A stretch of 64,000 nucleotides of DNA. It comes from Anseranas semipalmata (Eukaryota; Chordata; Aves; Anseriformes; Anseranatidae). The DNA lies in assembly GCA_013399115.1 (NCBI GenBank), contig VXAA01002999.1, positions 124,001 through 188,000 on the forward strand, in the 5' to 3' direction. Positions within the stretch are counted from its first letter, which is position 1; every line of letters starts with the position of its first letter. Both the position numbers and the translations under genes were made by a program. This document shows, one piece after another, positions 1 to 12,804 of the stretch. The notes beneath the pieces were generated by a model, which was not told where the DNA came from, ran no database searches, and saw only the letters and a list, made by a program, of their open reading frames with translations.

Positions 1-3000
1 GACTTCTAGAAGAAACTTAATCTAAATTCCATCTGCATTTAGAGAACAATACAAATTCCAGCTTTTAATTAAAAAAAAAATCACAAAAAAATAAGTCTGG
101 GAGAAGATTTCAATGATATATTTCCTAGAAAAGTATTACACAATTAAGTTAGTTTTTACAATTGTGTACGCTACAGGAAACCTCTTTTTTGAGAAATACT
201 TCACATTTTTCTCCACATTTGTTTTTCTGTGCAAGAAGATATCAAAATAATTGAAATGTTTTCCTTGAATTCGTTACTGTAAAAGATTCTAGAACAGTCC
301 AACTAGAAGAAAACATGTATTATTGATATTTATGGTATTCTTACTTGTGAGAAGGCATATTTAATTTCTTCTTTCAAGGAGAGATCACTGATAGCTGTTA
401 CGATGCTGTGGGAAAGGGAGACATATGTCTTTTCTGTATCCACTGTACTCACACTTAGTACCTAGCATCTTACTTGCTATTGTGGAAACCCCATAATAAG
501 GCTCATAATACAGGAATGAGAAAAACAGAAAACTTACTTCAATATCAAATTGTCTAGCCAAAAGATGCTAAAAGATACAATCAATTCCAGATGCTCACAG
601 AAGTAAAGAAGTTAAGTTGGAAGAATGAGGTGACATTAAAAGTTAAGGCTGAGTATCAAAAATGTTGAAGTTGATTATTAGAAAACTTTCTTATTGTGCC
701 AGTAGCGTAATCATTTTGGACAAAGGCTTTGATTACATGAACAAATCCATCATCGGCATACCAATCTGTCTTGAAAAAAACTGCTTAAATCCAACTCCTA
801 ACTTTGTTTCTTCAAATATCATCTAAAGCAAAACTACAAAATGTTTCAAATCCCACCTTGCCCCAGAAGGACTCAATTACCTCCACTGTATGTGTGCTAT
901 TTCTTCCCCCCTCTTACATCCAGCTTAATTCACAGAACTAGAGAATAATCAGCTAGAAGACGGTCCTAGAGTAACTGAAAAGCAAGAGGGGACCAGCTGT
1001 GGGTGAGCTGGAAGCAGACATGAGTTAAACCACACGTGCCATCATTAGAACCAGTCTTGAAACCAGAGTCACATCCCAGCACCAGTAAATAATTCTGTAC
1101 CGGTATAACCAGGTTTGTATGTTGAAGGAAATTGGCTATAGCGATTCAGCAAAGTATCTAAACAAAGATGCAAAGTTGCACACCTCCTTGAATAACTTTG
1201 TGAACTGACGAAGTAAACAATTAGCTCTTTCTGCCATCAGTCTTTTATTAGCTTTCCTCCTAATGCTGTCAAATTACTGTCTTTTCATCTGTAGAGTTTG
1301 CACCATTTTCAACAGATGCACTTGCATATCAATCAGCTGTTGCACAGTTATTATAATTACTTTGCAGAGGTTGTTGTGCTATCTCCAACATGCTTTCTGT
1401 TCCTCTCCATGAATCTCTCCTGACTCTGCAAAGAAAGGCTGCCTGGAACTCAACAGGAAAGTTCAAGTGCAGCAGCAGGAAAGCTGAATACAGAAAGGGC
1501 AGTTCTGCAAACCCATTGTACGCTGGTCTTTTAAAAAACAGAATCTATCCATTTGCTCCCCTCATGCTTATTCTACAGTTTGCTATTGTTTACATGTCCT
1601 CTGAAGCATGTCTGCAGTCCTTTGCTCTGGTCTACCGAGAGACAGTCTCCTTACACAGTCTCCTGGCCTTGTACTTTGCAGAGTCAGCAGTCCGGTGTAT
1701 GTAAGTTATTCAGTACACACAGTCTGAAAACTGTAGTTCAGTAATGCCTGGATCTTAAATGGTAGCAGTACCTACTGGTCAGACAGACAGCTGAAGTTGG
1801 TAACAGCTTCAGCAGACAAATTTCAGTCTTCCATGCCTGTCAGAGATGTCACTTTGGTAAATTTATTTCCTTTTGTACATTTGTTTTCCATGAACTGGCT
1901 AGAAAATAAGGCTACGGACATGAGTATTCAAGGAAATGATATGCTTTAAGAGTTGCAGGCTGCATGTCACTTCTCTTGTTCTGGCCTGGGTGGCCTTTGT
2001 TAGTATTGTTTTGATTTTTCGATTATCTACGTATAATTTATTGGTGACCCTAGGGAGAAATTTTTTAGGTATCAGTATGAGCTCCGTCATCCTCATCATA
2101 TGTTCTGTGTCATTAAAGACTAATGACACAAGTAACATTGTTATTTGAAACAGCTGAATGTAAAGGTCACTCTCAACAAGAAATACATAACATTGAGTTT
2201 TTGGGAATCACTATAGGTGACAGGGAAAGAAATGAACCATTTGAATTGGAGGGAAATTTAAAAGACAGAAGGTGTTCCAAACGATAATCAAAATTTAATT
2301 AGAAAAAAGGAACAAGCCAAAGGACAAACATCTGTGATACAAGGCTGTAAAGAGAGAAACAAATCCTATGTATGACACTTAATTTGAGTTAAAACCAGAA
2401 TCCTGATAGGCTATAATTTGGAGTAGTATTTAAACACTTTGGGACAATTAAGAAAAAACACTCTTACACTGATTTCAGTGTGAATGGTGGCAGCATCAAC
2501 AGCTAAAAGATTGGAAAACTCTTAAAAGCAAACTGAAAGACACTGAAATTATCAGATTTCAACAAACTAACACAAGCTGGGGATAATAATAAAGGCAAAG
2601 AACTACAGTGATGGGCACACCAGGAGTTGTTAAGAAGCCATGAGGCAAGAAGACAGAGCAATATACATACAGCTCCTGCACTTTGGTTTCCAAAGTACCA
2701 CAGATGAGGGAGAGAAGGACCTGGCTGACATAACTCAAGCAAGACAAATTATGCTTGTGAGCCAAACGATGCTGGGGTCTGCGCATTTCCTCATTTTCTC
2801 CTTGAGAAGGACTGTAGCGTGTTAGCTTTGAGATAACACTAAACAGAGCTAAAAAGGGAACTGCAGCAATGACTAGAGGGGAATGCTAATTCCGCTCCCT
2901 TGCAGGGGATTACATGCTGCCCCATGGATGGCCCGCAACCATTACATCCCCATAGTTTCCCAGTGTCCACAGGGAACATGACTGTCGTACCTGAAGAGGC

Positions 3001-4236
3001 TGCAGCATGAAGTCCCTTCAGCAGGCCAGAAAGTGCGGAGAAATGAGATGGGGGCTTCGGAGGGCTGCATCCGTGCACTGCGCAAGCACTCATACGTAGG
3101 AAACACTTCTTTTGCCTTCCATTTGCTTTCTCTCCCACTCATGAGAGGATTCTGTTAGAGCAGTTGGTAAATGTAAAACACGCTGCGGAGAAAGAGAGAC
3201 AGAAGGATTCGTACAGTCCACATGCTCCTGATACGCTTATCACCCTGTTCTGTTCAGATTTTGCTTAGCATCAAGACAAGATGCTCCTCTGCCCAGAGTT
3301 ACCCGCGCACACGCAGTGAGCAAACTCACTATTGCAAACAGTAATAGAGGCAAACCACCGCTGTAGCTTCAGCTGCTGTGTCAACGTATTTAATTTACAT
3401 CATGAAGATGGGTAAATAATTGCATATTTTGCTCAATGGACATCATAGGGAAAAGCAGCAGCAAACTGCAGAGATCCATTGCAGTTTTCCTAATTGAGTT
3501 GGTTACTGAAACAAATTTCTAGACATGGTTGGTGATTAATTTTTCAGCTGAGGTTTCTTTGTGAGCAGTCTCAGTTAAGTTTACAGATCAATTAATTATA
3601 TGACTCTGCCTCACCATAAATTGTTATTAGCCCCAAATGGATCAAAGTTAAAATTCTTTTTGCAAATATTTCAAGATATTTGTTGAAAACTTGCTGCAAG
3701 CATGCTCACTGAATACCAGCGAACTCATCTGCTAGAGTATTGGTGGAAAGCAAACAGCTGCAAAGGAACTCTGATCAAATTTGTTCAAAATTTCAAGCAA
3801 ATAATAATGTTAGAAAGTGGCGAGAAACCTATTCTCTATATATAGCCAATTATAATTGTGATTTCTCTCTAGTCAAACCAGGAGAATTAAGCAGAAGCCA
3901 AAAAAATATGGCAGCAGGCTGTACCGAAGTAACTACAGTTAAAGCAGGAGAAATAATAAGGGTAACGTGGTAATGTAGATAGAATGAATAATGTAATGGC
4001 AGTACAACACAAAAAAATCCAAATAGACAAATCTAGAGCAAGTTATTATTGTAAAGACTTAGCAATCACAAGTCATTAATTATTAAACAAAATTATGTTA
4101 ATATTAGAATTCAACCATAACTTAAGTACTACATTTAGTAATTGAGCACCAACCCTCAGAACATGAATTTATTCTGAACAGAAACAAAACAGGACTCTGG
4201 GTAAAATAAATAGTATTGTGGACCCTCAGCAAGTCT
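1..4236. other. AT-rich non-coding DNA, no gene seen
   Basis: No open frame in this stretch resembles a known protein family; the longest is about 100 codons and shows no domain. No recognisable CR1 or LTR sequence was seen. Short A/T runs and ordinary unique sequence are all that can be described. It may be intergenic or intronic. Confidence 0.6.
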
Positions 4237-4652
4237 GCAGAGGCTGGAGCAGCTCTGCTGTGAAGAGAGACAGAGAGTTGGGGTTGTTCAGCCTGGAGAA
4301 GAGAGGGATCCAGGGAGACCTTATGGTGGCCTTCCAGTAACCTAAAGGGCGCTTATAAAAAGATGGGCAGATAGTGATAGGACAAGGGTAACAGTTTTAA
4401 ACTAAAAGAAGGTAGATTTAGATTAGATATTAGGAAGAAATTCTTTACAATGAGGGCAGTGAGGCCCTGGCCCAGGCTGCCCCGAGAAGCTGTGGGTGCC
4501 CCATCCCTGGCAGTGCCCAAGGCCAGGCTGGATGGGGCTGTGGGCAGCCTGGGCTGGTGGCAGGGGTCCCTGCATGTGGCAGGGGATGGAACCGGATGGG
4601 CTTTGATGTCCCTTCCAACCCAAACCATTCCATGATTCTATGACTCTAATGA
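4237..4652 (+). mobile_element. CR1 LINE, 3' end fragment
   Basis: This reads like the terminal part of an avian CR1 non-LTR retrotransposon on the plus strand. It begins with sequence matching the end of ORF2 (a GGTTGTTCAGCCTGGAGAAG core near 4284). It continues through the conserved TTAGATATTAGGAAGAAATTC block near 4422, where CR1 ORF2 encodes a D-I-R-K-N-F-F type segment, and the GATGGGGCTGTGGGCAGCCTGG block near 4531. It ends in CCTTCCAACCCAAACCATTCC followed by degenerate ATGATTCT-type octamers near 4630-4652, which is the CR1 3' tail. It is 5'-truncated, as most CR1 copies are. Several stops and indels show it is dead. Confidence 0.93.
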
Positions 4653-7600
4653 TAGGCAACACTACTTAAGGAACACAGTTAGCTCCTGATTGTCAGCTTA
4701 TGCAAATGGTAAAGAAGCAGAGGAATCAATGCTAGAATAGTGAAAAATATTTCAAAAAGATATGAGTACCTGTTCTTGGGAAAGATCATGCTTTAATGAG
4801 AATAAAACACTTTCCCCCATGAACAAATGACCAGTATCTTCCTTATGGATCCTATGCATTTGATTTTATTTTATCAGTAAATTATTTGATTTGTTTTAAA
4901 CTTTATAAAGGTTGTTTGAATATTCTCCAATATGAAGATGTCTTTTGCTGGCCTGGCACCTGGTCTTTGACTATTGTATGTGACTGAAAACATGTTCCAA
5001 CAGACTTTCATGTGGACTCTTCACAATTGCCATTTCCAAAGAAGTCACAGACGTACTGAGAGGACCTGACAACAAAACATGAACAACAAAAATCGCTAGA
5101 TACTTAAAAGCAGTAAGAGCCTTCACCACAAGTTAATAAATTTAGCAGTGCCTTCACAGGATTTTGAAGATGGGCATTACAAGAGCTTCCAGTCAGGTCA
5201 GTATTCAGCACATTTTTGTTACAAAACACATCACCCTAATTCTGGTAAAGACGTAGGGGGTACATGGGGGGAAACAGTGGTCCTTGCTGAAAGCAATTAA
5301 TATCTTTCCTCTGTATTAAAAGTACACTGCTATCAGCTTAAAAAGCTGAAAACTTTGGAAAAAAATGCTGATGCTGCCAAATTTTCAAATTAAATGAACT
5401 CTTTATTAAATTAGTGGATTTTACTCAGTAGTAACTTTCAGAAAACATCTACAGAATTTTTGCAATCCAGTTTATTTTTCCTTTAGCCATTAATTAAAGC
5501 TTAAGGGACTTTGAGAGCAGAGTACTAATACTCAGCTAGACCTTTCTTATTAAAAGAAGGAAAACCTCCAATAATTAGCTCTTCCCCTAAATGCTTTTTG
5601 GCTCTCATTACAAGCAAATGCTATGTTAATATACCTTGTCTTGCAAATGTCTCGCAATTCCTGCTAATAGAATTAAACCTAATTCTCAGCAAATAAACTC
5701 TTGATGCAGTTAATAGAAAACAAGGAACAGAGCTACTTTGTCTGAGAACGGGTCATTACCACAAGTTCCTAATTACAAGTATCTTAATGCATAATGTAAA
5801 GCACAATTTTATGCAGGCTCTTAAAAATTAAAGGTGTAGCAAGATCAAAGATCTGATGTGTCCTTGAATTTTTTTTATATGTACAGTTTGAATGCTTGCA
5901 AAGAAAAGCGCTAAAGAGAAAAATAGCAAACCTGCAAAATACAAAGATTCGTTTACCCTTCTAAACTGTTTACCATTAACTTATGCAGTTTACAAGACTG
6001 TATAAAAAGACTGGATTTTGACTCAGGATGTATTCTGAAACCAATTTTAATTTGCCTCCTCCTCAACCCTCTTGATAGAGAATGTTTCACACCTACCAGT
6101 TAACGAAGGATTAATACTTTCCTCTAGAGCAAGTTGCAAATACAACCAAGGTTAAAGCAAAGGACATTCATCCTGAATTAGTTGATATCATGCCACCAAG
6201 CATGAACACAGGTGATTGATGACATATTGCTATTACTGTACCAAGCATTTATCAATACTACACTATGAATTATTTTCTGTATCCGTTCTCTTACTGTCAT
6301 GTGATGGTATATGTTGTTGAATTTACTTCACTGAACAAGTATATAGAGAAAAGCACTGGAAACAGAACGCATAATAAATCACAGTAACCAAATTACAAAA
6401 CACAGGATCAGGATCTGACTTGGTCGTCAGAGTTTTGCTGTTTTGAATGACTTCATAACAGTTGCATTTTTTTTCTCTGAGATTTCAGAAGCAATCCACA
6501 AGAAAAAGTACTGCAGTTAATGCAGTCCATAACGCAGAACGCTTCTGCAAGTGGAAGTGGGACCTTAACCAAGAGCTGGTTAGTTAGAACACTGTTAGGA
6601 GTGAAAAAGTCTGGTTCACCAAAGCAAAATTTTCTACCTAGAACTTTCATTTTTTTCTGAAAATACTTTGCATATATTTATTTTCCAGGAGAATTATTAT
6701 GCAAAACTTTGAAACTTTCACTAAGATGAATATTTTATGCTCTGGCTAACTCTGGATATAAGGAATTTATATAAATTTATATCTGGCACAATTGTAAAGC
6801 TTCAAGACTTTACATCTGCAAAATTACTGAATGTTGTTGCCAGATTCCTTCTGTCTCTTCTCATTAATGCAACAAGTGGCTGCCTTCCCCTATCCCCCTG
6901 ATAACAGATTCTGTAAAAGCTAAGGGTTTTTTTCTTTCTTTCTTTAGCTTTGTAGCTGTCCTCTCCCTGAAGGGCGTGTAGGCACAGACTGGGAGCCAAG
7001 GCTATTTGAAAGAAAATTATTTCCTATTGGGATGTCTATGGCACTGTGCAGAAAGCAGACTCTGGAGAATCCCGTCTCTCACACTGATCTTGTCCTGGGC
7101 CCCATGGACAAAAACGATTACTGGGAATTTAAGAACAGAGGCGCCTCCTTCTCCCCCACCCCGCAGTGCCCTGCCACACACACTTCTGCAACAAAAAGGT
7201 AGAAGTAAATATAACTAATAGAAGAGGTTTCTGCTAGGAAGTATACAATTCAGTCAGGCTGAGAAGTATTACTTGAAGCAAATGCACAAAGAGAAGAGGA
7301 ATTGAGACAGACGTTCAATTCTCTTGTGAAGATAAAGAAGGACAGAATGGCTGTCTAGAGGAAAGGGTCTCAGGAGTAGGGGTTAAAAGAACAAATATGA
7401 GTAACCAAGCTTAGTGCAGAAGAATGACTTATGTTTCTTATTTTCCAACCATTTTTTCAATAAAACCCAGCATAAATAAGAATTAGCATATTAGTAAATG
7501 TGACTGCACACAAGGATTTTTTTTTTTAAATCTGAATAAGTTCTTATTATGGAAATGAGAAGGGATGAGACTTGAAGGAAAAAATGTTAAAATGTAAGAA

Positions 7601-8602
7601 TCTCTCTTCCATTCTCCTGCTTCATCCGAGTGCTGCAGCTTGTGTTACCTTATATAAATATTTGTAAGGTCTTGTGGACAATGGTCATCCTCCCTAAAAC
7701 TGACGAGCTCTGCCTGAACTCCACCGGAGCTATGTCTGCTGAAAGAGCTGGAATATTTCTGCAAGTGCTTGGGATGGCATGCTGATGAACATCAGCATGC
7801 TTTCACTTGCTGTATCCAATTGCAACAATGCATAATTAAGGGTTAAAAAATAGCTGCAAATATAAACTGGTTATAATAAATAGTCCGCCATATGATTGCC
7901 CAAGTAATATTGCTTACATAGTTTTAGTAGAAATTCAACTGAAAGTGGTGTACGTGAAATAAATCTATCTGTATTTAATAACCGAGGATAATTACTGTGT
8001 GCGGTATGAATAATGTACGTTACCACAAGGAAGAACATGCATTTACTGTGAAGTATGACAGCAGCTAGCGCTGGAATCCAAAACCTTCCAAGGAGTTAGG
8101 CACCTGGCGTGCCAAATAAGCCCTAGAGAATTGTCTTGCATCAGGACGTTGTAACAGCTGCAGCTGTCACAGCCATAAACGTACACATCGTTCAGGTAGC
8201 TGCTAGTTATTTCCCAAACGCACACGGAATACCAGCCTAGGTCAGAGCTGCGATTTTCTGTTTTAGGACTGAAGTTACCGGCGTGGTAATGCCTGTGGAG
8301 CCAGCAGAACAAACAAACAACTCTTTCAAATAAAACTTGATGCACACAGTTTCAAATACATCATATGTCAGGTGATCTAGTGTCAGTCTCAGTCTACACA
8401 ATCTCTCTTTATGTCCTCCTGTCCTTTGCCAATATCTGGAACAGCTGTGCTAATATAGAATCAACTAAATTATCTGAAGTAGCTTGAAAAACGCTGACAT
8501 AGTATCTGAAGTGTATTCAGCATCACTCCCATGGAACTGAAAGCCACCAAGGCAAATACTTGCCCTCCCCTTCACACACAGCCTATCATCTATTACTTTG
8601 AC
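4653..8602. other. Non-coding DNA without recognised gene or repeat family
   Basis: The stretch is AT-rich unique-looking sequence. The part from about 5460 to 5720 has many ATTA/TAAT cores and looks like older, possibly constrained sequence, but I cannot test that. The only distinctive structure is the inverted repeat at 7761-7810. Around 8154-8167 there is a palindrome made of two overlapping CAGCTG E-boxes. Confidence 0.5.
7761..7810. repeat. 50-bp imperfect inverted repeat (two nested arm pairs)
   Basis: The inner arms GCATGCTGATG (7777-7787) and CATCAGCATGC (7790-7800) are perfect reverse complements separated by only two bases. The outer arms GCAAGTG (7761-7767) and CACTTGC (7804-7810) also pair, leaving a bulge of 9 versus 3 bases. 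It could extrude as a cruciform or fold as RNA. The two-base loop and short length argue against a microRNA precursor. Confidence 0.85.
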
Positions 8603-8770
8603 AGAACCACGGATCACAGAACGGCTGAGGTTGGAAGGGACCTCTAGTGGTCACCTGGCCGAGCACGCTGCTCGAGCAGGGCCAGCAGATCATTAATGAC
8701 GATACCGAGCAGGCTCAGAGCCAGTACTGACCCCTGGGGTACACCGCTAGCTACTGGCCTCCTGCTAGAT
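8603..8770 (-). mobile_element. CR1 LINE, internally deleted fragment
   Basis: Read on the minus strand, 8770 down to about 8690 encodes the CR1 reverse-transcriptase segment W-R-P-V-A-S-G-V-P-Q-G-S-V-L followed by an I-N-D-L-like stretch; S-G-V-P-Q-G-S is a hallmark of non-LTR reverse transcriptases. The sequence then jumps directly to the 3' untranslated end (GACCACTAGAGGTCCCTTCC and a CAACC...TTCTGTGAT tail). The rest of ORF2 is therefore missing and this is an internally deleted or rearranged copy. Confidence 0.82.
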
Positions 8771-9739
8771 ATTGCCTTGTATTGTTTAAATTCTAGGATG
8801 TTTTATATAAATAAGGCCCGTACTGTGTATTGGAAAAACACCTATAACATTGACCCCCTTATGTACATACCACGTAGCAGAGTAACACTGACAAAATGCC
8901 AAGTGCACAAATGCTTCCCATGGGAACACAACCACAGATCACCGTAAATCAGTATGGTTTGCTCTCTGCTCTGCTTTTTACAAAACCAGAGCATGAATTT
9001 AGTCCAGATGACTTCGATTATAAAGAACCTTTGATTGACCTGCTATGTCTAGATCTCCGCCTAGAGGTATTATGGTAACATGAATGCAAAAAAGTAGAAT
9101 TGTGGACCCATGCTAACATATCAACAGTTGTATCTTCATGTTGTTTCCTCATATCTGATAATCATTGGTATTTTGGGGGGGCACTCTCCACTTCATAGAA
9201 TTGGCACTTTCTTAAAGATTCTTTTTCTCTGCTGACCGATGGAAGATGAATCCCAACACTGAAGCGTTTCAGGACAACACAAAAAATATTCTCCTAAATA
9301 TTAATAGTGATATATATTTACATATCTTCTCTATAGGGACTTCTGTATAGCAGACATAAAAATGACCTTAGAAATACATGGAATCAATGCAAAAACTCTG
9401 CCTGATGATTTCTTTGACACTGCATATTGTTCCTTTAGTGACTACTTACAGTGTCACACTGAATATACACTAGCAGCAGAACACTCTGAGGTCTTTTCAA
9501 GGCAATCCTTCAATATGACTTTTTCACCCATGTTTAATACCTTGGACATCTTCCCCACGTTCATGCAGTAGACCGTGACATCATGAAATTCCTTCTCAAG
9601 TGTACATCCCCTCTTCTTTTCAATTTGATATTTGGTGCTTGGTCCACTTGCCTTCTTTCCTACGTGACTTTACTGTGTTACCTTTAAATGCTTTTGTTAA
9701 TATTTCCCTTGTTTTCTATGGCAAAAGCCACGGAACTTC

Positions 9740-10030
9740 CAACGTGTGCAGGAGGATGACATCAGCATTTCCCACACACTTACATGTGCGGTGCAGCTGG
9801 GAATCCGAACTGTGCCCATATGCACACACTCCATCATCTTCCTCGGTGGCCTGGGAGCTGCCCAGCTGGTCGCACGCAGTAACAACTGGGCTCGAGACAA
9901 CCGGCATGACGTGACCGCCTGACAGTGCAGCGGGATCATCCGCTCCGCACGAACACAGCCTTGCAGGTATGCTCCATGCAGCGGCTGGCCATCCTGCTCA
10001 AGAGATTCCCACAGGAGTGCTGTTCTCGAT
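9740..10030. other. CpG-dense patch, origin unknown
   Basis: By direct count there are about 17 CpG dinucleotides between 9730 and 10027, dense at 9870-9952, in a window where most sequence has almost none. It includes GTCGCACGC and a run of CCGC motifs near 9941-9947. No open frame resembles a known protein. It could be a small unmethylated regulatory island, a young insertion of an unrecognised repeat, or an exon of a non-coding RNA. Confidence 0.4.
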
Positions 10031-11310
10031 AAAAGGTCCTAGGAAAGGAGATGAGTAGCTGTTTTTTTTTTTTTTAAACAAACAATTTGTCTGTGCAACA
10101 GTTCATAAAACTGTGTCATGAAGTCTAGTTGACAATGACAGAAGGCTGGAAATATGGAAGAGAGTAATTGGGCTGCGGGAATTTTGAAAACTCGCATTTG
10201 GTTATTTTTGGAAAAAAATAGTTCAGGAAATCTCGCTTCAAAGGTTTCAGGGTAAACTATAAGCAACAGTTATTTAGCTTTTGGAATTAAATTATTTATA
10301 TCTTTCTTTTTATTTTGAATGGTTAGTATCCAAAAGGCTGAAAACAGAACCCTACTACTGCAAACCACACAAAGTATGTTTGTGTACAGACATTAAATAA
10401 CCAATGGTATTCTTATATTTCTTTATTACAGTGCAGCAAGCAGAGCACTCTTAAGGATTAAGTATATTTTGCATACAGTTAAGTAATTTCAGCCTACAAC
10501 AAAGGAATTCTGATCCTCGAGTACTGCAACTGTTAGTCACAGAAAAGCTTTTTTGAATTGAAATGCTACAGTAATAACGCCAATAATATTCAAAAACTAT
10601 TCCATTGTTCTTTGCTGAGATAATACATGTTGCATAAAAAAGTATGATCAGAATTTTTCCATATTAGGATTAGGCTTAAAGGGAGAAAAACAAAATGAAA
10701 AATTGTTATGATCCTTACATCTCCAGCCAGACATACAAGATCTGTTAGCCACTATTAAATGTCCATATCTGTGGATCTTGTTTTTGTCACAAGAAAACCT
10801 TACAGCTTCCATTATCTTGAGATCTTTCTTTAAATACAGGTACATGCTAGGGTGTGATTTCAAGTTAGACTAGAAATTACAACTTCCAAATCGTCAGACT
10901 GTCACTTTAGAAAAAATGCATTTTAGCATCTTCTCATTTGAGCTTCACATGTCTTACAAAGAGAGTTGCTCACTGCTGCTGGCCCAGTCTTTAGATATTC
11001 TGACAGGCCATTCCAGCTAATGGCTCTTCCTGTTGGTGGCACGATGGTCCTTGAACTTCCGCACAAATACATCTACACAGAACGTTGTTGTAAGAGTTAA
11101 TAGGGTAGGACACAAGGGTACAGAGATGAGTCCCCCTCCTAGCTGACCACATCAGCTACTGTTGCTTCTCTCTCTTTTGCAAAAGCCACGAAGTGATCCC
11201 AACAGTAGAAGGCAGAGAAACCAAAGTCCTTTCCGCAGTACAGAGAGAAACATCTCTCACTTTAATGCTGTGCTACTTGCGTTGTGAACAATGTAAATCA
11301 AATCCAGATG

Positions 11311-11520
11311 ACGCTGGGCGCACCTGCAGTATACGCCATAACACATGACGACAAAAGCAACATCTGCCTGCGTTGCTGTGAGCCTCGATCAGGCCGTACA
11401 CGAAGAAGCGTGCCACGCAGCCTGACAGGCAAACCGCAGATATAAGCTCGGATGGCAGCCGGTCGGCTGCTCCTTACTGATGTGAAGGTCCCCCCGTGGT
11501 GCCAACTTCCCTGAGACCCG
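11311..11520. other. CpG-dense patch with open frames on the minus strand
   Basis: I count 16 CpG dinucleotides in about 210 bases. On the minus strand two frames stay open across the patch. One is an 85-codon ATG-started frame at 11298-11555. The other overlaps it in another frame and has no ATG. Neither matches a family I know. Dense CpG codons keep stops away by composition, so the open frames are weak evidence of coding. It could equally be an unmethylated island or part of an unrecognised mobile element. Confidence 0.35.
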
Positions 11521-12289
11521 TGACTGTTGCCAGTTAACATTATCATGCGGAGCACTGAAATGCTTTGGAAATAATGATTAAAATCTTTAGATATTTATTG
11601 ATCTGATTTTACTCGAATTCCCAAGGAGCGGCTGTGGCTGTCGATGCTTTTTTACAGTTGTACTTACTGAGATAATTACAGTAATTCTTCTCTGGCTTGA
11701 AACTTCACATAATGGAAAAAGTAAACGTTCAGAATCATTTGTATGGGAACAGACACACAAGCAGCGATTAGCTCATGAAAAAAAGACCAAGTCTTCTGAA
11801 TCCACTGGATACTCCGCACGCCTTTAACAACCACAAGAAGGTAAAACACACCATGGTTAGGACCTCCAGCTCTTCCTAACCGGTTCATTTAAGGTTATAT
11901 GACTCTTAACTTCTGAAAACAAACCACCACAGGAAATGCATTGCTTTCTCTTCTCTAGTTTGTAACAAGGTTACAAGCAGACTATGTAACTGATGAAGTG
12001 AGTTGCAACACCATGCAAACTCCTGCTTGCTGCACAGAATACAGATACCTCTGCGCTCCAACGTTACTGCTGAGCTTTGCCCAGCTATGAAAGTTACAGT
12101 CAGCTTAGGCATTGCCAAAAATGACCACCAAGCCCTTTAAGTATTACACTCAAATAGCAAAACACAACCAAGAGCGTATTACAATGCTGTTCTTACATGC
12201 CTCTCTCCTTGGGTCTTGACAGCACTCAGACAGACATCAAATGACCATGTCACCGAAAGTCGAGCTGGCGGAGAAGAAGAGCAGCCCAG

Positions 12290-12804
12290 CCAAACAGAGA
12301 GCTGCTTCTGGAACTCGGGAAGAAAACGAGTTTGTGAGCTCTGGAAGAAGGGGCAGGCAGCCCAGAGCACTATAGAGCTGTTGTCAAGCTGTGCGGGGAG
12401 AAAACCAGAAGGGCCGAAGCCCAGCTGGAACTCAGTTTGGCAACTGTAGAAAAAGACAATAAAAATGCTTTTAGAACTACAACAGCAAAAGGAGGATTAA
12501 GGAGAATCTCCATGCTCTACGGGATGTGAGGGGAAATGTAGTGACAAAAGCTGAGGATAAGGCTGAAGTACATAAGACCTGAGTTGGAAGACAGTGACGG
12601 GGAGCGAGATGCAACCTGTATAAACCAGTGGGAGACCATAAATGACCTCCTACATCTTCTGAGTGTTCATAAGCCTATGTGGCCGGATGGGATTCACCCC
12701 AGGGTGCTGAAGGAGCTGGCAGAAGTGCTTGCCAAGCTGCTTTCAGGAACTTAGCAGCAGCCCTGGCTAACCTGTGAGACCCCAGCTGGCTGGAGGTTGG
12801 TGAA
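12290..12804 (+). mobile_element. CR1 LINE, ORF2 reverse-transcriptase region fragment
   Basis: On the plus strand this follows the CR1 ORF2 region between endonuclease and reverse transcriptase: AGAAAACGAG...CTCTGGAAGAAGGGGCAGG, then GGGGAGAAAACCAGAAGGGCC, then GACAATAAAAATGCTTTTAG. Near 12670-12740 it encodes H-K-P-M-W-P-D-G-I-H-P-R-V-L-K-E-L-A, the conserved start of the non-LTR reverse-transcriptase fingers; family members usually have G-P-D-G-I there, so a Gly-to-Trp change is visible. A piece of roughly 80 bases normally present near 12570 appears deleted, and frames are broken. Both ends are truncated and no 3' tail is attached. Confidence 0.88.

Larger units (their letters stand above)
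8771..12289. other. Non-coding DNA with CpG-dense patches
   Basis: No gene is supported here. Most of the stretch is AT-rich, but two patches (9740-10030 and 11311-11520) keep many CpG dinucleotides and are listed separately. No CR1 or LTR signature was recognised in either patch. Confidence 0.5.
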
